Assembly (NCBI GenBank): GCA_016764015.1
Contig: JAESSR010000133.1
Location: 1-15,613, forward strand
Reading direction: 5' to 3'
Source: Phycisphaerales bacterium
GTDB lineage: Bacteria; Planctomycetota; Phycisphaerae; Phycisphaerales; UBA1924
Length of the DNA: 15,613 nucleotides
Part shown: piece after piece, positions 1 to 6,609 of the stretch
Numbering within the stretch: the first letter of the stretch is position 1
Layout: every line of letters begins with the position of its first letter
Notes under the pieces: generated by a model
Database searches by the model: none
What the model was told of the DNA's origin: nothing
Seen by the model: only the letters and a program-made list of their open reading frames with translations
Made by a program: the position numbers and the translations under genes

Positions 1-552
1 CGCATGGCGTTGCATTTGGCGCGTCAGCCTGAGGAGGCTGATGAGTTGGTTCAGGAAGTGTACGCGAGGGCATTTCGGCCTCAGACCATCGAACGGTTTG
101 AGGACAAGAGTGCTCCTGATGATCCAACTTCCGGGTCTGGAGGCATGCGGTCGTGGTTGTTTGCGATTTGCCATAATGTCTTCTATACCCGGATTAAGAA
201 GCAAGCGCGTCAGCCGATGGCTGTTGACGAGTTCTTTAATGAATCATCGAGCGAGCGTATGCCCGATGAGCCGCCTCCGGTCTGGGATCAGTCTGATCTG
301 GATTGGGAGCATGTCGATGGTCGATTGAAGTCGGCGATCGAGGATTTAAAGGATGAGTATCGAGAGATACTCATGTTGTGGGGCGTCGATGGGCTCAAGT
401 ATCGCGAGATCGCCGAGATCGTCGGGGTACCCATTGGCACCGTCATGAGCCGACTCCACCGGGCGCGTAAGCTCTTGGCTGACAAGCTGATGAGTGATGA
501 ACAAGTGGTCGATGATCTGGGGTTGAGGCTCCTGTCATCCGAGCCAGATTAA
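1..552 (+). CDS. ECF-type RNA polymerase sigma factor (5' end outside window)
   Basis: This is an alternative sigma factor of the sigma-70 ECF class, which directs RNA polymerase to a small regulon. The frame is already open at base 1, and the first visible residues fall inside region 2 (DELVQEVYARAF, then RSWLFAICHNVFYTRIKK, the region 2.3/2.4 signature). The true start therefore lies upstream and the ATG at 4 is internal. Region 4 is complete near the C-terminus: DEYREILMLWGVDGLKYREIAEIVGVP followed by GTVMSRLHRARKLL, the helix-turn-helix that reads the -35 element. An insert of about 20 residues rich in D, S and G separates the two halves of region 2, as in several ECF groups. The next gene, about 40 bases on, encodes a membrane protein of anti-sigma type, the usual arrangement for ECF control. 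Family assignment is firm; the regulon and ECF subgroup are unknown. Confidence 0.93.
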   Translation, partial: RMALHLARQPEEADELVQEVYARAFRPQTIERFEDKSAPDDPTSGSGGMRSWLFAICHNVFYTRIKKQARQPMAVDEFFNESSSERMPDEPPPVWDQSDLDWEHVDGRLKSAIEDLKDEYREILMLWGVDGLKYREIAEIVGVPIGTVMSRLHRARKLLADKLMSDEQVVDDLGLRLLSSEPD

Positions 553-595
553 GTATTTGGCAAACCCAATAGGCAAGAAGGAACGAACGAACGCA

Positions 596-1555
596 ATGAC
601 ACACGACCAGAACCATCCCGAGCACGCACAGGAAAACGGGCAGCCGATGAATATCGCTGCGTTGTTGCGGGCCGCTGCCGATGGCGAACTCACTGACTGT
701 CAGTGTGAAGAGCTCGATGCGTACATGGCCCGGTGCCCGGATACAAAGTCGTGTGCTGAGTCGCAGATTGCGTTTGAAAAAGCGATGCAAGATTGTTGCG
801 GGCGTGCGATGAGCAAGCCATGCTGCCCTGATGCGCTTCGTGAAAAGATCATGGCGATTGCAGCCAATGCACCTGAAAACGAGGAAGCATTTGCACAAGG
901 GATTGAAGCAGCAAGTGCCTACACCAAGTCACCAAGCTTCTGGTCTCGTTCGCCGATGATGGGCGTCGCTGCTGCGATGCTCATTGTTGTGGCTGGTACG
1001 CTGATCTGGCAGAGTGCATCGTTGCCAATAAACAATGCACCTGCGCATCTTAATGTCCAGCAGGCGAGCTATTACAATCGTGTGAGTGACTTTGTTGTCC
1101 GCGAGCACAATCGGTGCCGCGATGATGATGCTGCTCAGGCCAAACTGGTGCGTAATGACATTGATATGGCAACCGCCTACTTCACAGAAGTATTCGGGCA
1201 TCAGCTCGTTGTACCAGATATGGATCAGGTTGCGGGCAAGATCGAGTTTTATGGCGGCGGCGACTGCTCGGTGCCTTCAACTTCGAGATCTGGGCACTTG
1301 AGATTTGATGCGATTGCGCCCGATGGGCAACGGATATCGCTGAGCTTGTTTGTATCACCTGATCCCGGGTTGCTCCCGATGGAAGAGGGCATGACTTACA
1401 CGATTGATTCCAAGGCTTGTCAAGATGCGGGTGCTCGTTTGTTCGCTTGGGTAAACGACGGGATTCAGTATCTGCTTGTTTCTGAAGCTGATGAAGACAT
1501 GTGTGCCATAGTGCGCGAGATGATGCAGGCTCCGAGCACGGTTGGAAGCATTTAA
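596..1555 (+). CDS. Membrane-anchored, cysteine-rich anti-sigma-factor-like protein
   Basis: Predicted 319-residue single-pass membrane protein, probably the anti-sigma factor for the ECF sigma gene just upstream. The cytosolic part (about 1-120) starts with a zf-HC2-like layout, LLRAAADGELTDCQCEELDAYMARCP, then more cysteines. I count eight (C35, C37, C47, C53, C67, C68, C76, C77), but the usual His of the H-x3-C-x2-C zinc site is absent. One hydrophobic segment (about 121-138, MMGVAAAMLIVVAGTLIW) is followed by a periplasmic domain of about 180 residues with no family I recognise. I chose the ATG at 596 because AAGGA lies 12 bases upstream; a TTG at 557 would add 13 residues without a good ribosome site. 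Context makes the role likely; the redox- or metal-responsive idea is inference from the cysteines. Confidence 0.75.
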   Translation: MTHDQNHPEHAQENGQPMNIAALLRAAADGELTDCQCEELDAYMARCPDTKSCAESQIAFEKAMQDCCGRAMSKPCCPDALREKIMAIAANAPENEEAFAQGIEAASAYTKSPSFWSRSPMMGVAAAMLIVVAGTLIWQSASLPINNAPAHLNVQQASYYNRVSDFVVREHNRCRDDDAAQAKLVRNDIDMATAYFTEVFGHQLVVPDMDQVAGKIEFYGGGDCSVPSTSRSGHLRFDAIAPDGQRISLSLFVSPDPGLLPMEEGMTYTIDSKACQDAGARLFAWVNDGIQYLLVSEADEDMCAIVREMMQAPSTVGSI

Positions 1556-1578
1556 ACGCTGATTTTTTAGTCATCTGC

Positions 1579-1598
1579 GGGCTGACGCTCGGCTGACG
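1579..1598. repeat. Short direct repeat GGCTGACG x2
   Basis: Two copies of GGCTGACG (1580-1587 and 1591-1598) are separated by CTC, just after the anti-sigma-like gene. The motif resembles GGCTGACGCTCGG-type intergenic elements that I associate with planctomycete genomes. GGGCTGACGCTCG also occurs inside the phosphatase gene near 4181, where it is simply coding sequence. No terminator-grade hairpin was found here. Confidence 0.35.
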
Positions 1599-1741
1599 AG
1601 AATCAAATCAATCAGAGCAGTGTTCTGTTCTCTCCACATAAGTCTTCGATTCTGAGCTGGATCGGAGGCTTTTCTTCAAATTAGGCATATTCAGCGCTCC
1701 TTGGGGGGACTTTCTATGAACCCAATGGGTATCGAACCGAG

Positions 1742-1766
1742 TATGATATGAGGAGCCTATTAGGAG
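1742..1766 (+). promoter_or_regulatory. Possible -10 element and ribosome site for the secreted TPR-type protein
   Basis: TATGAT at 1742-1747 is one base from the consensus -10 hexamer. About 18 bases upstream is TGAACCC (1717-1723), which is not a sigma-70 -35 but is loosely ECF-like. GGAG at 1763-1766 sits 6 bases before the ATG at 1773 and settles that start. The ribosome site is convincing; the promoter is weak. If ECF-type, this operon could be a target of the sigma factor at the window start, which is inference. Confidence 0.3.
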
Positions 1767-1772
1767 TAGCCC

Positions 1773-3713
1773 ATGCCCAGATTGAAACCAAGAAGATCAT
1801 GCCTGTTGAGTTCCCCGTCTTTGGCGGGGCTAGTGGTGGCGATAGGCGTGCTTGGCTCATCAGCGAGTGCCCAAACTGCGCTCGGCGATGGACATGCGCT
1901 CGATGCCAATACCGGGCAGCGTGGGACGAGAAACTTTCAGCGTCCTAACTTTGCTGAGGAGCTGCGTTTTCGCAACTCAATCGCAACGGGCAATGCTCCA
2001 GGCGGGCTGAGTTTTCGGGGTGATCTGGGGTATCGTGCAGCGGGCGAGTTTTCGGGGGCGTTGGGCTCTGATTCACTCTTTGCGTTTCGGCGTGATTCAC
2101 TTTATTCTGGGCTCGCCGGTATGGGGATCCGTGGGACTGATGCGGTTCAGTACCAGTTTGCGTTGACCACCGGGGCGGCGCCGCCTCGGAATCTGATGGG
2201 GAATCTGTCTGTGTCGCGTGATCGGTATTACCCGGCAAACTTAGCCGGGCGCGGCGCTTCAAGCCAGATGGGCAACTCGGCGGTGATCGGGATCGATCCG
2301 GAGTCTTCGACTTTGGATCTCCGTGGCAAGAATCTGAGTGTGCCTGTGACAAACTCGGCGTATGCGTCTGGGTATGAGCCGGAATACGAAATGGGATCGA
2401 TGCTCGGGACACTTCGGTCTTCATCGACTTATTCAACGACTTTGAATCTTCAGCCTGCGTTGTTGTCTCTGTATCGAGAAGGAGTGAATCGGAAACCGAT
2501 CGGACTGATCGCTTCGCCTTTGCTTGGGGTTACTTCGATACCAATGGCTGTGGCGGAAGAACCGAATCCTCTGGTTGCTCGCCCGTCAGTGAATCCCAAT
2601 ACACTTACAGAGGAAGCACCGACCAGGCGACCCGGGAGCGTGGTCTCGATGCGTATGACGACTTCGTATGAAGGTTTGGTCGAGGAAATGCGCCAACAAG
2701 TTGAGGTTATGCGTGAGCGCAATATCAAACCAGAGCAGTCGTCGATCAAGAGTGATGAATCGAACAATGATTGGCTGACCCGGCAGATGAACGAACTGCG
2801 AGCAAAGCTCTATGGCACGGTGCCGGCCAACGATGGTGATCCTGATGCAAGCCCGGTGAACAGCGATAATCAATCAGATGCTGATTCGGAAAAGTCGAGC
2901 AAGCAGCCTGGGACGATTGAGTTGATTGATCCTACGCAGCCTATGAATACGGATTTCGGTACAAATCAACCGGTCTCGGATGTGGATCGGGCGGTACAAA
3001 GTGCGCTCGATGCGATTGGTCCCAACTCGGCGGGCGCCAAGGTTTATGACCCGACAGCGATCACGATTGATCCTGAGACCCTTGAGGTGTTGCGCGGGGC
3101 AGCGGCCAAACAGATCGAGCAGTATTATGATCCTGGCGCGGTCGATCGGGATATCTTTGGCGAGCACATGAGTGCGGGTCAAAGGCTGATTCATAACGGG
3201 CGATACTTTGATGCTGAGGAACGCTTCACGCACGCGTTGTCGATCCGTCCTGGCGATGTATCTTCGCAGCTCGGGCGGTTCCATGCTCAGATCGGGGCGG
3301 GGATGGTGCTGAGCGCTTCGGCGAACCTGCAGGCACTCTTTACCCAGTACCCTGAGATGATCGCTTCGCGGTATACAGGTGAGCTGTTGCCAGCGCCAGA
3401 ACGCATCGAGACATTGCTCGAACGGCTCAAGGAGCGGGCGGGGATCTCGATGCCTGAGTTCTCCTCGCGGACGATGGATAGTGATCGTGTTCGGATATCG
3501 GCATCGTTGTTGCTTGCGTATCTCGGGTATCAGGTTGAGGATCGTGAATCGCTCGATGCTGGATTGGCGATGGTCATGGAGTTAGGGTCTGATGCGGATC
3601 GCCGATTCGCCAGCGTGCTCGCTCAGTTATGGGCGAATCCGGAAGAACCAGGCTCACAACCGGGTTCACGGCCAAGCTCACCAGATGCTCACACCGAGAC
3701 AGAGCGAGAATAA
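1773..3713 (+). CDS. Large exported protein with C-terminal TPR-like repeats
   Basis: A 646-residue protein with a clear Sec signal peptide: RLKPRR, a hydrophobic stretch, then ASA cut before QT at about residue 33. The mature N-terminal half is rich in Gly, Ser, Arg and Asn, with motifs such as GNAPGGLSFRGDLGYRAAGEF that I associate with planctomycete secreted proteins of unknown role. A charged segment near 300-325 (VEEMRQQVEVMRER) may be a short helix. From about 465 the helical pattern GQRLIHNGRYFDAEERFTHALSIRPGD is a good TPR unit, followed by two or more degenerate helical pairs to about 620. The C-terminus is a Pro/Ser-rich tail. No other membrane segment or catalytic motif was seen. 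GGAG 6 bases before the ATG fixes the start. The phosphatase gene begins 10 bases after its stop, so the two are probably one transcript. It may be a periplasmic scaffold; function is not recognised. Confidence 0.8.
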   Translation: MPRLKPRRSCLLSSPSLAGLVVAIGVLGSSASAQTALGDGHALDANTGQRGTRNFQRPNFAEELRFRNSIATGNAPGGLSFRGDLGYRAAGEFSGALGSDSLFAFRRDSLYSGLAGMGIRGTDAVQYQFALTTGAAPPRNLMGNLSVSRDRYYPANLAGRGASSQMGNSAVIGIDPESSTLDLRGKNLSVPVTNSAYASGYEPEYEMGSMLGTLRSSSTYSTTLNLQPALLSLYREGVNRKPIGLIASPLLGVTSIPMAVAEEPNPLVARPSVNPNTLTEEAPTRRPGSVVSMRMTTSYEGLVEEMRQQVEVMRERNIKPEQSSIKSDESNNDWLTRQMNELRAKLYGTVPANDGDPDASPVNSDNQSDADSEKSSKQPGTIELIDPTQPMNTDFGTNQPVSDVDRAVQSALDAIGPNSAGAKVYDPTAITIDPETLEVLRGAAAKQIEQYYDPGAVDRDIFGEHMSAGQRLIHNGRYFDAEERFTHALSIRPGDVSSQLGRFHAQIGAGMVLSASANLQALFTQYPEMIASRYTGELLPAPERIETLLERLKERAGISMPEFSSRTMDSDRVRISASLLLAYLGYQVEDRESLDAGLAMVMELGSDADRRFASVLAQLWANPEEPGSQPGSRPSSPDAHTETERE

Positions 3714-3723
3714 TAACGAAGCG

Positions 3724-5394
3724 ATGAAGAAATCGAGTGATGATTTTGATCGTCCCAAGGGACACTCGCTACGCGACTACTGGACAACGGGCACGATTTC
3801 TTCGCTGTGTGCATCGCTTTCTGAGTTGAGCGGCATCGAGATCGAGCTGCGCGATGAGCGTGGGTTGGTGCTCGATTCATCTGTTGGAGTGGGCGATGGG
3901 CTAGGCAATGGGGGGACAGTGCGTCCGGTTCCTCATGATGCTACGGTGATGCCGATTGTTGTTGCGGATGAATCGCTCGGGGCGGTTGTTGTGTATCAAT
4001 CTATTGGTGTGGGTGAAAAAGAGCAGGCGTTGATCGAGCAGATCGGCACGCTCATCGCGGTGACGGCTTCTGAGATGTGCTCCGATGTTTCGCAGCTTCG
4101 CTACAGGGTCAATGAGATCGGCGTGCTCTATAAACTGTCCTCGTTATTAGCCAAGGGCGGACGGGTTGGCGACATGCTCGGGCTGACGCTCGATCTTGCA
4201 CTTGAAGTGCTCAATCTTGATGCGGGCGCGATTATGTTGTTGCCTGAAGATTCGGCGGGGATTCAGCACGAAGAGCTTGAGAATGAGTTGCGTCGATCGG
4301 CATCGGTCGGTCTAGGGGAAGATTGGCTGAGCAACCCGGTGCCCTTGTCCAAGGATCGGTTGTTTGATCGTCAGAGTTTGGGTGGCGAGGTGGTCACTTC
4401 GAAGGATTTGACCGTTGATGAGCGGGTGCTTGTGCCTACGAGTTGCCAGGAGGAAGGGCTGATCGCTTTCTTGGGCACGGGGATGGTCTTTGACGGACGA
4501 CCCATTGGAGTGATTCGGCTCTATTCTCGGAATGCTCGCGAGTTTTCCTTGGGTGAGCGCCAGTTGATCCGCTCGATCGCTGAGTCGGCGGGGGCAGCGG
4601 TTGAGCAGGCAAGGTTGCTTCGGCTCCAAGCACGCGAACGACGGACGCGCCGTTCGTTGCGGATTGCGGGCGCGGTTCAGAAACGGATGTTGCCTGAGAC
4701 TACCCCGGTGCATGATCAGATTGAGCTTGCAGCGAGGTATCGTCCGAGCCAAGAGATCGGAGGCGATTTTTATGATCTCTTCGATGTGCGCGATCAGCTC
4801 GGGGTTTTGGTTGGTGATGTTGTCGGCAAGGGCGTGGTTGCGGGGTTGTTGATGAGTGCTGTGCGCGCGACACTCCGGGCGTATGCAGAGCTGAGCGATG
4901 ATCTTTCACGGGTGATGATTCGGACCAATGATGCGGTGCATAGGGACACCACGGTGTCGGAGTTCGTGACGATTTGGTATGGTATGATCGATCCTGAATC
5001 GTTGATGATGCGGTATGTTGTTGCCGGGCATGAATCGCCTTTGTTGATTCGGCGAGATGACGATGGGCGATGGCGGGCGCGGACGCTTGAGGGTGAAGGG
5101 CTCGTGGTGGGGGTGCTTGCTCATGAAGAATACACGATGCACACGGTTGAGCTTCTGGGCGGCGATTATTTGATCGCGTATACCGATGGGATTACGGACG
5201 CGACGAACTTTGATTTAGAACGATTCCGTAGACATCGGTTAGAGGCATCGATTCTTGAGTTTCTCGAAGAGACTCCTGACGCGAGCGCAGAGCAGGTGCT
5301 TGAACGAATATTTTGGTCGATGCGTCAGTTTGTAGGGCTGGCGGATCAGGCTGATGACGAGACGCTTGTGGTGGTGAAGATCCGGGGCGATTGA
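3724..5394 (+). CDS. Sensor-GAF-SpoIIE/RsbU-type PP2C serine phosphatase
   Basis: A 556-residue cytosolic signalling phosphatase of the SpoIIE/RsbU family; such enzymes dephosphorylate STAS-domain partners or regulate switches by removing phosphate from Ser/Thr. Residues about 22-115 look like a small sensor domain (SELSGIEIELRDERGLVLDSS). A GAF domain spans about 130-300 (IGVLYKLSSLLAKG to FSLGERQLIRSIAESAG). A linker helix (300-320) leads into the PP2C domain (320-556). The metal-binding and catalytic signatures are intact: EIGGDFYDLF (344-353), GDVVGKG (364-370), YTDGITDA (486-493) and DDETLVVVKI (544-553). I chose the ATG at 3724, 10 bases after the upstream stop; the frame is open further upstream but would overlap that gene. 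No STAS antagonist or HPK kinase is encoded nearby, so its substrate is unknown. A strong terminator lies 32 bases after the stop. Confidence 0.92.
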   Translation: MKKSSDDFDRPKGHSLRDYWTTGTISSLCASLSELSGIEIELRDERGLVLDSSVGVGDGLGNGGTVRPVPHDATVMPIVVADESLGAVVVYQSIGVGEKEQALIEQIGTLIAVTASEMCSDVSQLRYRVNEIGVLYKLSSLLAKGGRVGDMLGLTLDLALEVLNLDAGAIMLLPEDSAGIQHEELENELRRSASVGLGEDWLSNPVPLSKDRLFDRQSLGGEVVTSKDLTVDERVLVPTSCQEEGLIAFLGTGMVFDGRPIGVIRLYSRNAREFSLGERQLIRSIAESAGAAVEQARLLRLQARERRTRRSLRIAGAVQKRMLPETTPVHDQIELAARYRPSQEIGGDFYDLFDVRDQLGVLVGDVVGKGVVAGLLMSAVRATLRAYAELSDDLSRVMIRTNDAVHRDTTVSEFVTIWYGMIDPESLMMRYVVAGHESPLLIRRDDDGRWRARTLEGEGLVVGVLAHEEYTMHTVELLGGDYLIAYTDGITDATNFDLERFRRHRLEASILEFLEETPDASAEQVLERIFWSMRQFVGLADQADDETLVVVKIRGD

Positions 5395-5425
5395 TGCCTC
5401 AAGAACATATTTGTGATCGAAACAG

Positions 5426-5454
5426 AAAAACCACGACTGATGGCCGTGGTTTTT
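5426..5454. terminator. Bidirectional Rho-independent terminator
   Basis: AAAAACCACG (5426-5435) pairs perfectly with CGTGGTTTTT (5445-5454) over a 9-base loop. The A-run on the left arm and T-run on the right make it work on both strands. It lies between the converging phosphatase gene (ending 5394) and the minus-strand small gene (ending 5478). Confidence 0.9.
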
Positions 5455-5477
5455 GTATGCTTTTGTTCTCAAGTTGC

Positions 5478-5765
5478 TCAGGCGGCACACGGATCGTCGT
5501 CGTCTGCGATGAGCCAGTCGGAGATCAGGATCGGTTCGCAGAGTTCGCCAACCTGATCGCTGAGTGACTCGAAGGTGTTTTCGACTCGGTCGAGTGCTTG
5601 TTCTACTCTGGCGATGCTGTTCATTTGTGAGTCTCCTTGGGCGTTTTCGTTGCTGTTTTCGTTGCCTTGCCCTGCTGTTTTCCAGGTCTTTGCAGAGCTG
5701 TCAAAGGGCAGGGGCTGGGGGGCGGGTGTCTCTTGTTCATCCCGAGATAGTTTCAGATAAGGCAT
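5478..5765 (-). CDS. Small acidic protein of unknown function, two possible starts
   Basis: A 95-residue minus-strand protein. The N-terminal half is polar and low complexity (MPYLKLSRDEQETPAPQPLP, then Asn/Gly/Gln-rich). The C-terminal half has a heptad-like helix (MNSIARVEQALDRVENTFES) and ends in LISDWLIADDDDPCAA. No known family or membrane segment was recognised. The ATG at 5765 has GGAGG (5772-5776 on the complement) 6 bases before it. A second in-frame ATG at 5624 (residue 48) has its own AAGGAG (5633-5638) 8 bases before it, so a 48-residue short form may also be made. The longer frame reaching 5813 has no comparable ribosome site. It shares the bidirectional terminator with the phosphatase gene. 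That this is a gene is supported by the two ribosome sites and the terminator; the role is unknown. Confidence 0.7.
   Translation of the reverse strand: MPYLKLSRDEQETPAPQPLPFDSSAKTWKTAGQGNENSNENAQGDSQMNSIARVEQALDRVENTFESLSDQVGELCEPILISDWLIADDDDPCAA
5633..5638 (-). promoter_or_regulatory. Internal ribosome binding site AAGGAG
   Basis: On the minus strand AAGGAG stands 8 bases ahead of the in-frame ATG at 5624, within the small acidic protein gene. It would allow separate translation of the C-terminal 48 residues. Confidence 0.5.
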
Positions 5766-5958
5766 CGATAACCTCCATAGACAAGGGTGTGCACCATTGA
5801 GCGTGGTATACACATCGTCGGGAAGCTGACATGACTCAAGCCTAAATCGTAATCGCGGTACCGATCATGCCGATGGTGCGGGTTGGAGGCTGGGAAATCC
5901 GGGTACATGCTTCCGATATCGGTTCAAAGGGGGATGTTGGATCAGAATCGGGGATTGT

Positions 5959-6026
5959 GGGGAGGGATGGCAATGGGCAATGGGGAATAGGCAATGGGGA
6001 AGAGGGAGAAGGAGGCTGGGAATGGG
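5959..6026 (+). repeat. G-rich degenerate tandem repeat (GGCAATGG-like)
   Basis: Within the 280-base gap between the divergent small genes (5766-6045), units GGCAATG, GGCAATG, GGGAATAG and GCAATGGGG follow each other, then GGGAATGGG appears again near 6018. Several runs of three or four G (5959-5962, 5964-5966, 5975-5977, 5982-5985, 5996-5999) on one strand could form a G-quadruplex. The rest of the gap holds no recognisable gene; promoters for both flanking genes must lie there but are not distinct. Confidence 0.6.
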
Positions 6027-6045
6027 TGGGATGCTATAGTTGGTA

Positions 6046-6315
6046 ATGAGTGAATCAGTGCAAAGTAGCGGGCAGGCGTATGGGGTTGGATCAATGGTGC
6101 GCGTCACCAAGCAGTTATCGCTCGGGAATGGGCCTAGCTCGTTTGTGATTGAGGGTGAGGTGCTGCGGATGGGGCAGTCCAAGACCGGGTCTTGGTATGC
6201 CCATTCACGCGATAAGAAGCTCTGGCTGGATCGGATTGAGCTCAAGAAGGCTGATGGTGAGATCGTGATTGTCAATCTGGATGATGCAGCGGTGGTCGAG
6301 ATGATCGGCAACTAA
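6046..6315 (+). CDS. Conserved 89-residue protein of unknown function
   Basis: A small soluble protein starting MSESVQSSGQAYGVGSMVRV. The centre VIEGEVLRMGQSKTGSWYAHS, then DKKLWLDRIELKKADGEIVIVNLDD, matches my memory of a conserved uncharacterised bacterial family common in planctomycetes and relatives. It appears to be an all-beta, SH3-like fold (inference). The ATG at 6046 is preferred over a TTG at 6040. There is no Shine-Dalgarno sequence, but TATAGT at 6035-6040 would, as a -10 element, place the transcript start at or next to the ATG, so the message may be leaderless. An intrinsic terminator lies 26 bases past the stop, making it a single-gene unit. Function is not known. Confidence 0.8.
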   Translation: MSESVQSSGQAYGVGSMVRVTKQLSLGNGPSSFVIEGEVLRMGQSKTGSWYAHSRDKKLWLDRIELKKADGEIVIVNLDDAAVVEMIGN

Positions 6316-6340
6316 CGGGCAATGAGTAGCCATGATTGAG

Positions 6341-6365
6341 CCTGCACACTGTGCGGGTATTTTTA
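6341..6365 (+). terminator. Rho-independent terminator after the 89-residue gene
   Basis: CCTGCAC (6341-6347) pairs with GTGCGGG (6351-6357), including one G-T pair, over a 3-base loop. It is followed by TATTTTTAT. It isolates the upstream small gene from the head module. Confidence 0.75.
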
Positions 6366-6609
6366 TGCGCGGATTGTGTTCTCATAGATACCCGGAGTGC
6401 ACGGCTTTGTGCGCACAAGTTGGTTCTGTGAATGGCGCAGGTTGAGATAAATCAAAATAATTTTTAGTGCAGATCAGTGCGTGACTTACAACGAGTTGGT
6501 GTGTTGGTAGGTCCCGGTTTCGTGCGCACACATCGGGTCAGGGGCTGCATTGGTGTAAGCGTGTGAAGTTTAAATCATGCACGCAGGGAAGTGGTGGAGG
6601 AGAGACCTG
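6366..6609 (+). promoter_or_regulatory. Leader of the head module with two GTGCGCAC palindromes
   Basis: This non-coding stretch precedes the portal gene. TTGTGCGCACAA (6407-6418) is a perfect 12-base palindrome. GTGCGCAC recurs at 6522-6529, and GTGCAC lies at 6397-6402. AGTTGGT also occurs twice (6418-6424 and 6494-6500). Between the palindromes is an A+T-rich patch (6447-6466) preceded by TTGAGA (6442-6447), which may be part of a promoter although a well-spaced -10 is not clear. The paired palindromes look like operator half-sites for a dimeric regulator. I see no terminase or other gene in this leader. Confidence 0.4.

Noticed and set aside
1547..1570. Terminator after the anti-sigma-like gene
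   Set aside because: AGCATTTAAACGCT is a near-palindrome with no loop and a mismatch before the T run; too weak to call.
5865..6311. A 148-codon minus-strand open frame opposite the G-rich repeat and the 89-residue gene
   Set aside because: Pro/Ser/Leu low-complexity product of the G-rich repeat; the + strand gene is better supported.
6577..6609. Upstream ATG for the portal gene
   Set aside because: No ribosome site precedes it, while GGAGGAGA stands just before the ATG at 6610.
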